DNA from: Falsiruegeria litorea R37 | GTDB lineage: Bacteria; Pseudomonadota; Alphaproteobacteria; Rhodobacterales; Rhodobacteraceae | Assembly (NCBI RefSeq): GCF_900172225.1 | Contig: NZ_FWFO01000001.1 | Span: 1,922,001 to 1,986,000, forward strand | DNA length: 64,000 nucleotides | Direction of reading: 5' to 3' | In this document: positions 52,833 through 63,322 of the stretch, in pieces | How the letters are laid out: every line of letters begins with the position of its first letter | How positions within the stretch are numbered: the stretch's first letter is position 1 | The notes under the pieces: model-generated | What the model was told of the DNA's origin: nothing | The model's database searches: none | What the model saw: only the letters and a program-made list of their open reading frames with translations | Position numbers and translations under genes: made by a program

Positions 52833-54172
52833 TGTGCAGCTCCTTCGACCGGGATCAGGTGAACATCGCGCTGCGGGAAGGGGATCGAGATGCCGACGGC
52901 GTCGAACTCGATCTTGGCTTGGCCGGTGAGGTCCCAAAACACCGTCCAATAGTCGTCATTCTTGGTCCAGGGGCGGCAAAAGATGTTGACCGAGCTTTCT
53001 CCAAGCTCGCCGACAAAAATCTCGGCCGCAGGGTCTTTGAGGCACAGGTCGTGTTGCGCAACCAGCTTTGTCAGCACCTCGATGGCCAATGCCGCGTCGT
53101 CGGAATATCCGATGCCGAACACCAGATCGACGCGTCGGGTTTCGGACGCGCTGACATTGGTGATGATATCGCCCCAGATCTTGCTGTTGGGCACGACGAT
53201 GATCTGGTTGTCGAAGGTTCTGATTTTGGTCGATACGACCGACATCTCGTCAACAAACCCGGACGAGCTGCCAACCTGGATGTAATCGCCGGTGTCAAAG
53301 GGTTTGAGCACCATGATCATCAACCCACTGGCCAGATTGCCCAGTGTTTCTTGCAGCGCAAAACCCAGGATAAAGGACAACCCGCCAAAGACGGCAAACA
53401 GCGGTGTTACATTTACGCCGAACAACCCAAGCACCACCAGAACACCCAAAACCATCACAGCCCAGAACACGGCGGTCGAGATGAAAGACTTGAGCAGTTT
53501 CGACAGCGAAGGCACCCGTGTCAGGCCTCGATCCGTCATGCGTCGGGCCAGTCGGGCAGCGAACATCAAAGCCCAAATCGACAGCAGGACAGTCAAGACG
53601 CTGAACAAAAAACCCAAACCGCCGTCCGTGTCGGTCAGCCAATCCAGCGCCGCGCTAAACAAAGTCTTGGGGTCTGTTGTTCTGAGCGCACCCGAAGCAG
53701 CGGCATAGGCGTAATCCTGATAAGGTTTGACCTCTTCTGGGGTGGCGCCTTTGTCCTGCCAGCCGGTCACGCTTGCTTGATAGTTGGCCAGATAAGCCTT
53801 GGTCGTCTGTTGAACCTCGGCCAATTGAGCACGCAAGGTTTCTGCCTTGGCATCTGAAGCGCTGTTCAAGTCCAGGTTCAGGTAGGACAGCTGTTCAAGC
53901 TGAGATCGAACATGGGCTTGCCAACCCTCGACCACCTGCGCCATTTCCGCGGCGGTGAGCGGAACCATGAGAATGCTCAAATCGTCTGGTGTCACCTCGG
54001 GTGCTAGCGTCCGCGTCACCAGGTCCGAGACATCCTGCGTGGTGTTTTCCTGAGGTGGAGTTTGTTCACCCGTCTCTTGAGCAAATGTTGGCGAATGGCT
54101 GACAAATCCAGCAACCAACGACAGTACAATCAAAACTCTGAACGTCAAAATCAGTCGAATAAAGCAATTCAT
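52829..54172 (-). CDS. MscS-family mechanosensitive channel, first of a pair
   Basis: 447 residues. Signal peptide (LTFRVLIVLSLVAGFVSHSPTFAQ), a coiled-coil-like periplasmic helix region (SYLNLDLNSASDAKAETLRAQLAEVQQTT), three or four membrane helices, and the MscS pore GLSFILGFALQETLGNLASGLMIMV, then KPFDTGDYIQVGSSSGFVDEMS. Its stop overlaps the start of the second MscS gene (ATGA). The 217 bp between it and the tRNA gene upstream hold only short GCGTTTTGC direct repeats. Confidence 0.9.
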   Translation of the reverse strand: MNCFIRLILTFRVLIVLSLVAGFVSHSPTFAQETGEQTPPQENTTQDVSDLVTRTLAPEVTPDDLSILMVPLTAAEMAQVVEGWQAHVRSQLEQLSYLNLDLNSASDAKAETLRAQLAEVQQTTKAYLANYQASVTGWQDKGATPEEVKPYQDYAYAAASGALRTTDPKTLFSAALDWLTDTDGGLGFLFSVLTVLLSIWALMFAARLARRMTDRGLTRVPSLSKLLKSFISTAVFWAVMVLGVLVVLGLFGVNVTPLFAVFGGLSFILGFALQETLGNLASGLMIMVLKPFDTGDYIQVGSSSGFVDEMSVVSTKIRTFDNQIIVVPNSKIWGDIITNVSASETRRVDLVFGIGYSDDAALAIEVLTKLVAQHDLCLKDPAAEIFVGELGESSVNIFCRPWTKNDDYWTVFWDLTGQAKIEFDAVGISIPFPQRDVHLIPVEGAAQ

Positions 54173-54389
54173 GTTCTCTCCCCTGAACAGTATTATTGTC
54201 TATTTCTCCGTATCTTACTGTGCTGCATTTGATGGTTTCAGGCAATGACGAGGCACAGCCGAATTTGTCCGACAGTGTAGGGGCAGGACCCTAAGAGCGT
54301 CTGTATTCGACCTGGGAACCCAACATTCAGTCTGATGTCATGCGTTTTGCGCGTTTTGCGGTCGCAAGGCCAAAAATGTCCGGGATTTC

Positions 54390-54463
54390 TGGAGCGGGTA
54401 ACGGGAATCGAACCCGTAACTTAAGCTTGGGAAGCTCGCGTGATACCTTTTCACCATACCCGC
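54390..54463 (-). tRNA. tRNA-Gly (anticodon CCC)
   Basis: A 74-nt cloverleaf including an encoded CCA. Acceptor GCGGGTA/TACCCGC, D stem GTGA/TCAC, T arm ACGGG-TTCGATT-CCCGT. The anticodon loop TTCCCAA places CCC at 34-36, reading GGG. The outer base pair of the anticodon stem is a C-A mismatch and the next a G-U. Confidence 0.95.
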
Positions 54464-54537
54464 GCTCTGGCTTCTGACTATGTGCAGGGGCAGGGGAGGT
54501 CAAGCGGGAAAGCCCCCGCTTGACGTGTTGGAATTGT

Positions 54538-56586
54538 TCAGCTGCGACGACGACGGCGACGTCCGCCGCCTGATGCTGCTGCGGCGTCTGCTCCGGTGTT
54601 GAAGTTGACGTCCGGCAGGGTCACTTCGGTCGCCAGGATCGGGAAAGGTTCGGCCGAGTTCGGGATGGCCGAGGCGTTCACGAAATGCTCCTGAAAGCGC
54701 GGCTCGATTGCGGTCTCAATCTTGTGGATCGCGCGCACGGTCTCCTCGATCTCGGTGCGGGCCTTGCTGTTGAGCAGCGCTATGCGTGCGCCGGTGCCTG
54801 CGGCGTTGCCGGCCGATGTGACCTTGTCCAATTCGCAATCCGGGATCATGCCCAGAACCATGGCGTGTTTCGGGCTGATGTGGGCGCCAAAGGCCCCGGC
54901 CAGAACAATGCGGTCGACGGTGTCGACACCAAACTTGTCCATCAGCAGACGTGCACCGGAATAAAGCGCGGCCTTGGCCATCTGGATCTCGCGGATGTCG
55001 CGGTTGGTGACGGTGATCACCGGGCCGCCATCGGCGCTGCCATCCCAGACCTTATAAGAATAGGTACGCCCATCCAGGAAACAGCGCTCGGTGCCTGTCT
55101 GTTCGGGGTTGCCGATCAGTCCGGGGCCGTCGACGATGCCCGCCATGCGCATTTCGGCCACCATTTCGATGATGCCCGAGCCGCAGATGCCGGAAATGCC
55201 GGTGGTGGCGATGGCTTCGGCAAAGCCGTCCTCATCCGACCACAGGTCTGAGCCGATGACACGGAAGCGTGGCTCCTTTGTGACGGGGTCGATCTGCACC
55301 CGTTCGATGGCACCGGGGGCAGCGCGTTGGCCCGAGCTGATCTGCGCGCCCTCAAAGGCGGGACCGGTGGGCGAGGAACAGGCCAGCACCTTATCGGTGT
55401 TGCCCAGAAGGATCTCGGCGTTGGTGCCCACGTCGACGACCAGTACCAGGTCCTGCGATTTGTCGGGTGCCTCGGACAGCGCCACAGCGGCTGCATCCGC
55501 GCCCACGTGACCCGCAATACAGGGCAGCAGATAGATCTGAGCGGAGGGGTGGATGCTGTTGAGGTCCAGCTCGGATGCGGCCAGGTTCATGCTGTTGGCG
55601 GTGGCGAGCGCAAAGGGCGCCTGTCCAAGCTCGAACGGGTCGATGCCCAGGAACAGGTGGTGCATCACCGGGTTGCACACGAACACCGCATCAACCACCT
55701 GATGCGCTTCGATCTGCGCGTCCGTCACGATGTTGCGGAACAGCTCGTTCATGCCGTCGCGCACCGCGCGGGTCATCTCCTGATCACCGCCCGCATTCAT
55801 CATGGCATAGCTCACGCGGCTCATCAGATCTTCGCCAAAGCGGATCTGCGGGTTCATGAGGCCAGAGGAAGCGACGACTTCACCGGTTGCCAGATCGCAC
55901 AGATGCGCCGCAATGGTGGTCGAGCCAAGGTCGATGGCCAACCCGTAGATGCTGTTTTCATGCAGACCGGGATAAAGGTCGAGCAGGCGGGTTGGGCGGC
56001 CCGGCGCCTCGTGCAGCAGGCAGGTGACGGTCCAGCCGCCCTTGCGCAGCACCGGTTGCATCTTGGAAATGATCGGCAGAGCGATTTCGAACCCTTCGAC
56101 CTGCCACTGATCGCGCAGCGCATCGCGCAAACGCTCAAGATCGCCGGACGGGTCGTGCATGTCCGGTTCCTGCACCTCGACATAGCACAAACGCGTGGTC
56201 GGGTTCAGGGTGATATCGCGCGCCTCGGCCCGTTTGCGGACCACCTGACGGTGGACCTGGCTTTCGGGGGGCACGTCGATGACGATGTCACCCTGAACGG
56301 TGGCCTGACAGCCCAAACGACGGCCTGGCGTCAGCCCGCGCTTGTCGTCATAGCGTTGCTCGACCTTGTTCCATTCGGACAGGGCATCCTCTTTCACGGT
56401 CACGCCGTGTTTGGGAAACTCGCCATAAGACGGGGTGATCTGGCATTTCGAACAGATTCCGCGCCCGCCACAGACCGAATCCAGATCAACGCCCAACTGG
56501 CGCGCAGCCGTCAGGATCGGCGTGCCAACAGGAAAGTGTCCGCGTTTGCCGGACGGGGTGAAAACGACAAGAGGATCGGTGCTCAT
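54538..56586 (-). CDS. ASKHA-domain corrinoid-protein reactivase-like (DUF4445/RACo family)
   Basis: 682 residues. An N-terminal plant-type [2Fe-2S] ferredoxin has Cys39, Cys45, Cys48 and Cys93 (SVCGGRGICSKCQ, LGCQA). A linker is followed by the ASKHA ATPase domain: GLAIDLGSTTIAAHL, VLVVDVGTNAEILLGN, GISGICGSGIIEM, VLAGAFGAHISPKHAMVLGMIPD. These proteins use ATP and a low-potential electron to reactivate Co(II) corrinoid methyltransferases. No methyltransferase or corrinoid gene is adjacent in this window. The end is unusual, GGGRRRRRRS, a poly-Arg tail. Confidence 0.9.
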   Translation of the reverse strand: MSTDPLVVFTPSGKRGHFPVGTPILTAARQLGVDLDSVCGGRGICSKCQITPSYGEFPKHGVTVKEDALSEWNKVEQRYDDKRGLTPGRRLGCQATVQGDIVIDVPPESQVHRQVVRKRAEARDITLNPTTRLCYVEVQEPDMHDPSGDLERLRDALRDQWQVEGFEIALPIISKMQPVLRKGGWTVTCLLHEAPGRPTRLLDLYPGLHENSIYGLAIDLGSTTIAAHLCDLATGEVVASSGLMNPQIRFGEDLMSRVSYAMMNAGGDQEMTRAVRDGMNELFRNIVTDAQIEAHQVVDAVFVCNPVMHHLFLGIDPFELGQAPFALATANSMNLAASELDLNSIHPSAQIYLLPCIAGHVGADAAAVALSEAPDKSQDLVLVVDVGTNAEILLGNTDKVLACSSPTGPAFEGAQISSGQRAAPGAIERVQIDPVTKEPRFRVIGSDLWSDEDGFAEAIATTGISGICGSGIIEMVAEMRMAGIVDGPGLIGNPEQTGTERCFLDGRTYSYKVWDGSADGGPVITVTNRDIREIQMAKAALYSGARLLMDKFGVDTVDRIVLAGAFGAHISPKHAMVLGMIPDCELDKVTSAGNAAGTGARIALLNSKARTEIEETVRAIHKIETAIEPRFQEHFVNASAIPNSAEPFPILATEVTLPDVNFNTGADAAAASGGGRRRRRRS

Positions 56587-56924
56587 TCAGGTGCCTTCTG
56601 GTTCCGGGTTTGACGCGGAGAATATGATGTTCGCGGCAAAGCGAAAGGTGTCGGGCGGCATATTTCGGTCAGCGGGCGTCATTTTGGCAAAAATCTTGTA
56701 CCTGAAATGCGATTTTAACCGGCTCTGTCAGGGGACGTAGCCCGAAAATCAAAGCATCCGTGGCTAAGGTCGTGGCCTTGGGAGCCGACTTGGTTAACCT
56801 ATTGGGCGCGTGGCCCGAATTCTTTCGCCAAATTGCGCAACAGCTGCCCCAATCCCGACAGAATCAAGACGCTAAGTGGCGTCAAATGCATTTTGCAGCA
56901 GACTTAACCAGTGAGGTATTTGTT
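56587..56924. other. 338-bp intergenic region
   Basis: A divergent promoter region between the ASKHA gene and the small membrane-protein gene. An open frame from 56760 runs into the latter but lacks a ribosome site, and its residues do not look like the continuing protein. TTAACC motifs occur at 56715, 56792 and 56904 without the N7 pairing of a CtrA box. I see no RNA structure or repeat. Confidence 0.5.
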
Positions 56925-57419
56925 ATGGACTTTGGGTTCGACGTAACCGGCGCAGTGGCCGGAGTTTCAGAGGCACGCAGCGGCCTGTCCGGGAAATTCA
57001 CGATGATCATGATCATTGCGGTTATTGGGCTGGTGGGTCGACAGGTCTTTGTGGCCTTTGGTCCCAGTTTGAAATTTTCCAATCCTTTTGCGCGGTTTTC
57101 CGGATTTGGCCTGATCGGCGTTGCGATGGCGGTCTTTGTTGGCGGTCTGCTTGTGTCCGGCAAGGGACGTACGGCCCTGATTCAACTGCAGCGCAATATT
57201 TCGGATCCATTCATTGTAAGCGTGCTCGAGCGGGACAGCTGTGATGTGGCCTCGGGTGCGTATTGTGTTGTGGTCTTCGAAGGAGAGCGCGAGATTGTGG
57301 TGAACTGGTTCGACAAGCGGGTCGATATGTTCGCCATTGCCAATCCCCGGACCGAGGTGCATTGGCTGACGGTCCGACCACAGTTGCGGCCCGAGACGGC
57401 GCTGTTGGCTGGGGGGTAA
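56925..57419 (+). CDS. Small membrane protein, function unknown
   Basis: 164 residues from the ATG at 56925, preceded by GTGAGG. Two helices (FTMIMIIAVIGLVGRQVFVAFG and FGLIGVAMAVFVGGLLVSG) are followed by a C-terminal domain of about 85 residues with two Cys (RDSCDVASGAYCVVVFEGEREIVVNWFDKRVDMF). The topology puts the C-terminal domain on the same side as the N-terminus. I do not recognise the family. A longer frame from 56760 is less credible. Confidence 0.65.
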   Translation: MDFGFDVTGAVAGVSEARSGLSGKFTMIMIIAVIGLVGRQVFVAFGPSLKFSNPFARFSGFGLIGVAMAVFVGGLLVSGKGRTALIQLQRNISDPFIVSVLERDSCDVASGAYCVVVFEGEREIVVNWFDKRVDMFAIANPRTEVHWLTVRPQLRPETALLAGG

Positions 57420-57548
57420 GCGGCCCAAATCCCCAAGGACACGGCGGCGCGGCGTTTCCTTGCGTCAAATAACTTGTCCCCAGACCTTTCCCCCGGTTTC
57501 GATCCATGCAATAGGGTGACCGTCAAACGGGGTTATGCATGGGGATGA

Positions 57549-59000
<1,452 letters not shown>

Positions 59001-59010
59001 GGCAACAGGC

Positions 59011-60180
59011 ATGACCCCGGCGGCGCGCGTTCAGACCGCGATCACCCTTTTGGATGAAATAAGCGCCGGGTCCCCCGTCGAGAAGGCCTTGACCGGGTGG
59101 GCCCGGCGCAGCCGCTATGCCGGCTCCAAGGATCGGGCGGCCGTTCGGGATCATGTGTTCGACGTCATTCGCCAACGCCGCTCCTTGGCCGCTTTGGGCG
59201 GTGGCGACAGTGGACGGCAGTTGATGCTTGGCCTGTGCCGACGCAAGGAATTGGATCTGGCGACCGTGTTCAATGGGGCGCCTCATGCGCCAGTTCCCTT
59301 GGCAGAGAGCGAGCTGACGGCGGGACGCGATCCACTCGAGGGGGCCGAGGCAGCGGATATTCCTGACTGGCTTTGGCCCCAATTCCACGAAAGCTTGGGA
59401 GAACTCGCGGGGCGGGCTGCGGAAATCATGCAAACGCGCGCGGCTGTTCATCTGCGGGTCAACATTGATCGCATCACGCGGGATGAGGTCATTGCACGAT
59501 TGGCCGCAGAAGGGATCGTTTGTGTCCCGCATTCCGTCGCAACAACCGCGCTCGAGGTGACTGAAGGTGCCCGCAAGGTCACGCAAAGCGAGACGTTCAA
59601 GTCTGGGTTTGTCGAACTGCAGGATGCAGCCAGCCAGGCGGTAGTCGAAGCACTGAAACTTGAGCCGGGGATGCGCGTTCTGGATTACTGTGCAGGGGGT
59701 GGCGGAAAGGCTTTGGCCTTGGCGGCGCACGCAGGAGTTGAAGTTGTGGCTCATGATGTTGCGCCGCAGCGGATGCGTGATCTGCCGGAACGTGCAGCAA
59801 GAAATAAGGCCAATATCGAGGTGGTCACGCCAAAGGCGTTGAGATCGGCCGGTCAATTCGACCTGGTTTTGGCAGATGCGCCTTGTTCCGGCAGCGGATC
59901 TTGGCGTCGAGCGCCGGCTGGCAAGTGGCAGTTGACGCCTGATCGGTTTGAAGACCTGTTGCAGACGCAGCGTGAAGTCATGGACGTGGCGTCGGGTTTT
60001 GTGAGCGGTAAGGGCACGTTTGCCTACGCGACTTGTTCGGCTTTGAACGCTGAAAACAATGAACAATCCAAGGGGTTTCTTGAACGAAACCCGGATTGGG
60101 TATTGGAATCCATGCAGACTTGGACCGTGCTCGAGGGGGGGGACGGTTTTTTTGTGGCTCAGATGTCTCGGGGACTTTGA
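59011..60180 (+). CDS. RsmB/NOP-family rRNA (cytosine-5)-methyltransferase
   Basis: 389 residues. N-terminal NusB-like helical part, then a Rossmann SAM domain: YCAGGGGKALALAAHAG, DAPCSGSGSWRRAPAGKW (motif IV with catalytic Cys) and ATCSALNAENNEQ (motif VI with second Cys). It methylates C5 of a cytosine, most likely in 16S rRNA (RsmB type); the exact target is not proven by sequence. It shares the guaB transcript. The cckA promoter begins on its stop codon. Confidence 0.88.
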   Translation: MTPAARVQTAITLLDEISAGSPVEKALTGWARRSRYAGSKDRAAVRDHVFDVIRQRRSLAALGGGDSGRQLMLGLCRRKELDLATVFNGAPHAPVPLAESELTAGRDPLEGAEAADIPDWLWPQFHESLGELAGRAAEIMQTRAAVHLRVNIDRITRDEVIARLAAEGIVCVPHSVATTALEVTEGARKVTQSETFKSGFVELQDAASQAVVEALKLEPGMRVLDYCAGGGGKALALAAHAGVEVVAHDVAPQRMRDLPERAARNKANIEVVTPKALRSAGQFDLVLADAPCSGSGSWRRAPAGKWQLTPDRFEDLLQTQREVMDVASGFVSGKGTFAYATCSALNAENNEQSKGFLERNPDWVLESMQTWTVLEGGDGFFVAQMSRGL

Positions 60181-60205
60181 CAGTATATTCAACCTTGGGT
60201 AGAAT
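60177..60205 (+). promoter_or_regulatory. Promoter of cckA
   Basis: TTGACA (60177-60182) overlapping the stop of the upstream gene, a 17-bp spacer and TAGAAT (60200-60205): near-consensus sigma-70. Transcription should start at about 60212. Confidence 0.65.
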
Positions 60206-60214
60206 TTATTTTCG

Positions 60215-60229
60215 TTAATCAGGGTTTAA
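60215..60229. promoter_or_regulatory. CtrA-binding site (TTAA-N7-TTAA) in the cckA leader
   Basis: TTAA (60215-60218), TCAGGGT, TTAA (60226-60229): the full CtrA consensus and the only such N7 pair I found in the window. It lies just downstream of the predicted start point and includes the AGGG ribosome site of cckA, a position that suggests repression. Confidence 0.65.
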
Positions 60230-60232
60230 CCC

Positions 60233-62584
60233 TTGGTGCGCGAAATACTGTCAAAGACCTACGAATGGAGTCGCGCCTTGACCGCCTTCAGCGACGCGAT
60301 CACATCTGACAAGACGGGCCAGAGCCCGAGCAGCGCCCGTATCGTCGCGGTTTTGGTGTTGGCTCTTGTTCTTGCGGTGACAGGAACCTTGGGGCCGTTT
60401 GCCGATGTCATTGACATGCTGCTCGTTGCAGCTGCGGGCAGTATGGCGGTGGTCGCAATCGTGCTTGGGATCTGGGGGCATCGCAGCCGAGTGGTGCAGA
60501 CGATGGCCCGAGACATGGTCGCCGGTTTCATTGAAAAGGACGCCTGCGCGAGTTTCGTGACCGACGATGAAGGTCTCATACAGACACGCAACACTGCCGC
60601 CCGATCGCGGTTTTCAGATGATCAGGCCGAGACACTGGCGGCAACTCTTCGATCAATATTTGCCAATCCATCCGCGGTTCTGTTTCGGTTGCAATCGCGT
60701 GCTCGGATTGACGGAAACGCGACCGAGGATATCGTCACGCGCCGCGGTCACATTCGCCTTGCGGTGCATGCACTTGCCGACGGCGGTCTCTTGTGGCGCG
60801 TCGAAGAGATGTTGGATCGTGGTGGGCTTGGGCGAGGCGGAGATCCGACGCCAATTCCAATGCTGACAATCGGACGGTCCGGGGCAGTCTTGTTCATGAA
60901 CGAAGCTGCCCGCGAGTTAGTTGGGGAGCGAGCTAAATCCCTGGACCGGCTGTTTTTGTCGATGCCGGTCGAACCTGGAAAAACTCAGGTCATCACGACG
61001 GCGCGGGGTCCGGTCACTGTTGTTGTCGCTGAACATGGGACGTCACAGGTGCGGCGTGAACTTTATTTGTTGCCGGTCAACGTGCCCAACCATTCTGACC
61101 CTCAGGAAAGCTTCAACACGCTTCCGGTGCCGATGCTCAAGGTCGAACCGCAGGGCAAAGTGGTCGAAGCAAACAGGCTTGCGAGCGAGCTATTGGGGCA
61201 ATCTTCAATCAGCGGAACCCACATCAATCAGATCATGCAAGGGTTGGGACGTCCAATTGCTGATTGGCTCAGGGACGTAGTCGAAGGTGTCGCAGCGCAA
61301 AAGTCAGAGTTTCTGCGACTGACACGCAAGGACAAAGAGGTGTTCGTTCAAGTCACGTTGAGCCGAATTACGGAGAACGGAAAACCGGCCCTGATCGCCG
61401 TCTTGAACGATGCCACCGAGCTCAAGACCTTGGAGGCACAATTTGTGCAAAGTCAAAAGATGCAAGCGATCGGCCAGCTTGCCGGCGGCGTTGCTCATGA
61501 CTTCAACAATCTTTTGACTGCGATTTCAGGTCATTGCGACCTGTTGTTGCTGCGCCATGATCAGGGAGATCAAGATTTTGGCGATTTGGTTCAAATTAAC
61601 CAGAACGCCAATCGGGCGGCAGCTTTGGTCAGTCAATTGTTGGCCTTCTCCCGTAAGCAAACTCTGCGACCCGAGACGTTGGATTTGCGGGACACATTGT
61701 CGGATTTGACGCATCTGCTCAACCGTCTGGTGGGGGAGAAAGTTACGCTCACGCTCAGCCATGATCCGGTCTTGAAGCCGGTTCGCGCGGACAAGCGGCA
61801 ACTGGAACAGGTGCTGATGAATTTGGTGGTGAACGCACGAGACGCTATGCCTCAGGGCGGGGAGATTCGGATCGAGACGGAAGTGATCCACTTGGATGAT
61901 GCACTGGAACGTGACCGTGCGACTTTGCCGCCGGGCGAGTACGTGACGGTTAAGGTGCGCGACGAAGGGGTCGGTATCGCTCCGGATAAGATCCAAAAGG
62001 TGTTCGAGCCGTTTTATACCACTAAACGCACCGGCGAAGGGACGGGCCTGGGGCTTTCGACGGCTTATGGAATTATCAAGCAAACGGGTGGATACATTTT
62101 TGTCGACAGTGTCGAGGGGAAGGGAACGGAGTTCATAATATACTTCCCTGTCCACGCTGATCTGCCTCACGCAGATGTTTCGAGCACGGATGAGCAAGCC
62201 CCGGTTCAAGTACGCCATGGAGAAGGCGTGGTGCTGCTGGTAGAAGACGAGGCACCGGTCCGAGCCTTTGCCTCACGCGCGCTTCGGCTGCGAGGCTATA
62301 CTGTGTTGGAGGCGGAGTCGGCCGAAGATGCTTTGAAAACCTTGCAAGATCCAGAACTGTCCGTGGACGTATTTGTGACCGATGTTGTCATGCCCGGCCT
62401 GGACGGGCCCACTTGGGTCCGCGAGGCGCTTAAGGAAAGACCGCAAGTCCGCGTGGTCTTTGTATCGGGGTACGCCGAAGGTGCGTTCGGTGACGCTGAA
62501 CCGGATATCCCGAATTCAGTCTTCTTGCCCAAACCCTTTTCTCTGAACCAACTGACCGAAACAGTGCATCAGCAGCTGGCTTGA
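60233..62584 (+). CDS. cckA: Hybrid histidine kinase CckA
   Basis: About 783 residues from a TTG at 60233; GTG at 60236 is an alternative. No ATG is available near the N-terminus. Two membrane helices lie at about 37-85, then two PAS-like domains, a HisKA domain with phospho-His in GQLAGGVAHDFNNLL, HATPase boxes (NLVVNARDAM, DEGVGIAPDKI, GTGLGLSTAYGI), and a C-terminal receiver with VEDEAPVR and acceptor Asp in VFVTDVVMPG. CckA passes phosphate through ChpT to CtrA, controlling motility, cell division and gene-transfer-agent genes in the group. A CtrA box in its leader implies feedback. Confidence 0.95.
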   Translation: MVREILSKTYEWSRALTAFSDAITSDKTGQSPSSARIVAVLVLALVLAVTGTLGPFADVIDMLLVAAAGSMAVVAIVLGIWGHRSRVVQTMARDMVAGFIEKDACASFVTDDEGLIQTRNTAARSRFSDDQAETLAATLRSIFANPSAVLFRLQSRARIDGNATEDIVTRRGHIRLAVHALADGGLLWRVEEMLDRGGLGRGGDPTPIPMLTIGRSGAVLFMNEAARELVGERAKSLDRLFLSMPVEPGKTQVITTARGPVTVVVAEHGTSQVRRELYLLPVNVPNHSDPQESFNTLPVPMLKVEPQGKVVEANRLASELLGQSSISGTHINQIMQGLGRPIADWLRDVVEGVAAQKSEFLRLTRKDKEVFVQVTLSRITENGKPALIAVLNDATELKTLEAQFVQSQKMQAIGQLAGGVAHDFNNLLTAISGHCDLLLLRHDQGDQDFGDLVQINQNANRAAALVSQLLAFSRKQTLRPETLDLRDTLSDLTHLLNRLVGEKVTLTLSHDPVLKPVRADKRQLEQVLMNLVVNARDAMPQGGEIRIETEVIHLDDALERDRATLPPGEYVTVKVRDEGVGIAPDKIQKVFEPFYTTKRTGEGTGLGLSTAYGIIKQTGGYIFVDSVEGKGTEFIIYFPVHADLPHADVSSTDEQAPVQVRHGEGVVLLVEDEAPVRAFASRALRLRGYTVLEAESAEDALKTLQDPELSVDVFVTDVVMPGLDGPTWVREALKERPQVRVVFVSGYAEGAFGDAEPDIPNSVFLPKPFSLNQLTETVHQQLA

Positions 62585-62606
62585 TCCGAAACACCCCGTC
62601 CGATCC

Positions 62607-63200
62607 CTATTGCGCGGCGGCATGCAGTTCGAATTCGTCAGCCAGTTTGCGCTCGAGCTTGTCTTTTGTGTTTGATGACAGTGACAGTTTCATTTCAGGT
62701 GAGGCGTTTTCCCGGGAAAGTTTCAGCTCAATGTCGAGGCGTTTTTCGAGGAACTCATTCAAGGCAGGCTGGTTTTCGTATTTGAACAGATGCGTGATAC
62801 CAGTGCCGTTGGGCCGCGTTTCCAGAAACTTGAGTTGGCTGCCTACGTTTGCGTACGATGGGCGGTCGCCCCGAAGGTAGGCATCGACAAAAGCGTCAAA
62901 ACTGACGTCATGGGTAGAGTTCTGGTGTCCCTCCATGCCGGGGCGACGCCGGTACCGGTACCAGCTGCCCAGCCAACTGAGAGGATGGCGAATGACGGCC
63001 ATCGTCTCCATCTCGACGCCGCAAACTCTGTCAAACATGGGCCGAAAGAAGCGATTGTAGCGATAGACTGGTGCGTGCTTCAGTTCGGGGGGATTCGCGA
63101 TTACCATGTCGGCTCGTGTCCGCAAGGCTGATTGATACGCGGTCGTGCCAGTTTTGGGGACCGCCAGAAAAGCCAGCCTTTCTTTGTAAAAAACAAGCAT
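62607..63200 (-). CDS. Sulfotransferase-family protein
   Basis: 197 residues from the ATG at 63200; the frame extends 74 codons further, but that part has no homology-like features and overlaps the recA promoter. The PAPS 5'-phosphosulfate loop is VPKTGTTAY near residue 16. The 3'-phosphate region is AVIRHPLSWLGSWYRYRRRPG. DVSFDAFVDAYLRG follows, typical of the Sulfotransfer family found in roseobacters. Acceptor is unknown; polysaccharides or lipids are usual. Divergent from recA with a 193-bp gap. Confidence 0.82.
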   Translation of the reverse strand: MLVFYKERLAFLAVPKTGTTAYQSALRTRADMVIANPPELKHAPVYRYNRFFRPMFDRVCGVEMETMAVIRHPLSWLGSWYRYRRRPGMEGHQNSTHDVSFDAFVDAYLRGDRPSYANVGSQLKFLETRPNGTGITHLFKYENQPALNEFLEKRLDIELKLSRENASPEMKLSLSSNTKDKLERKLADEFELHAAAQ

Positions 63201-63293
63201 TTGCAAGACGCCCCTTACTTCAGTTTCACTGCAAAAATGCCGTAAACCTGCTGTTAACACAATTCCGAAAGAGTGAGACCAGAAAGATTTTAA

Positions 63294-63322
63294 TTGAAAT
63301 GTTCTACTTTTGATCTCATAAG
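63294..63322 (+). promoter_or_regulatory. Promoter of recA
   Basis: TTGAAA (63294-63299), a 17-bp spacer and CATAAG (63317-63322). The predicted start is about 63329, inside the SOS box. Confidence 0.6.

Noticed and set aside
56760-56924. N-terminal extension of the small membrane protein
   Set aside because: It has no ribosome site, while GTGAGG lies before the ATG at 56925; the extension adds no membrane or signal feature.
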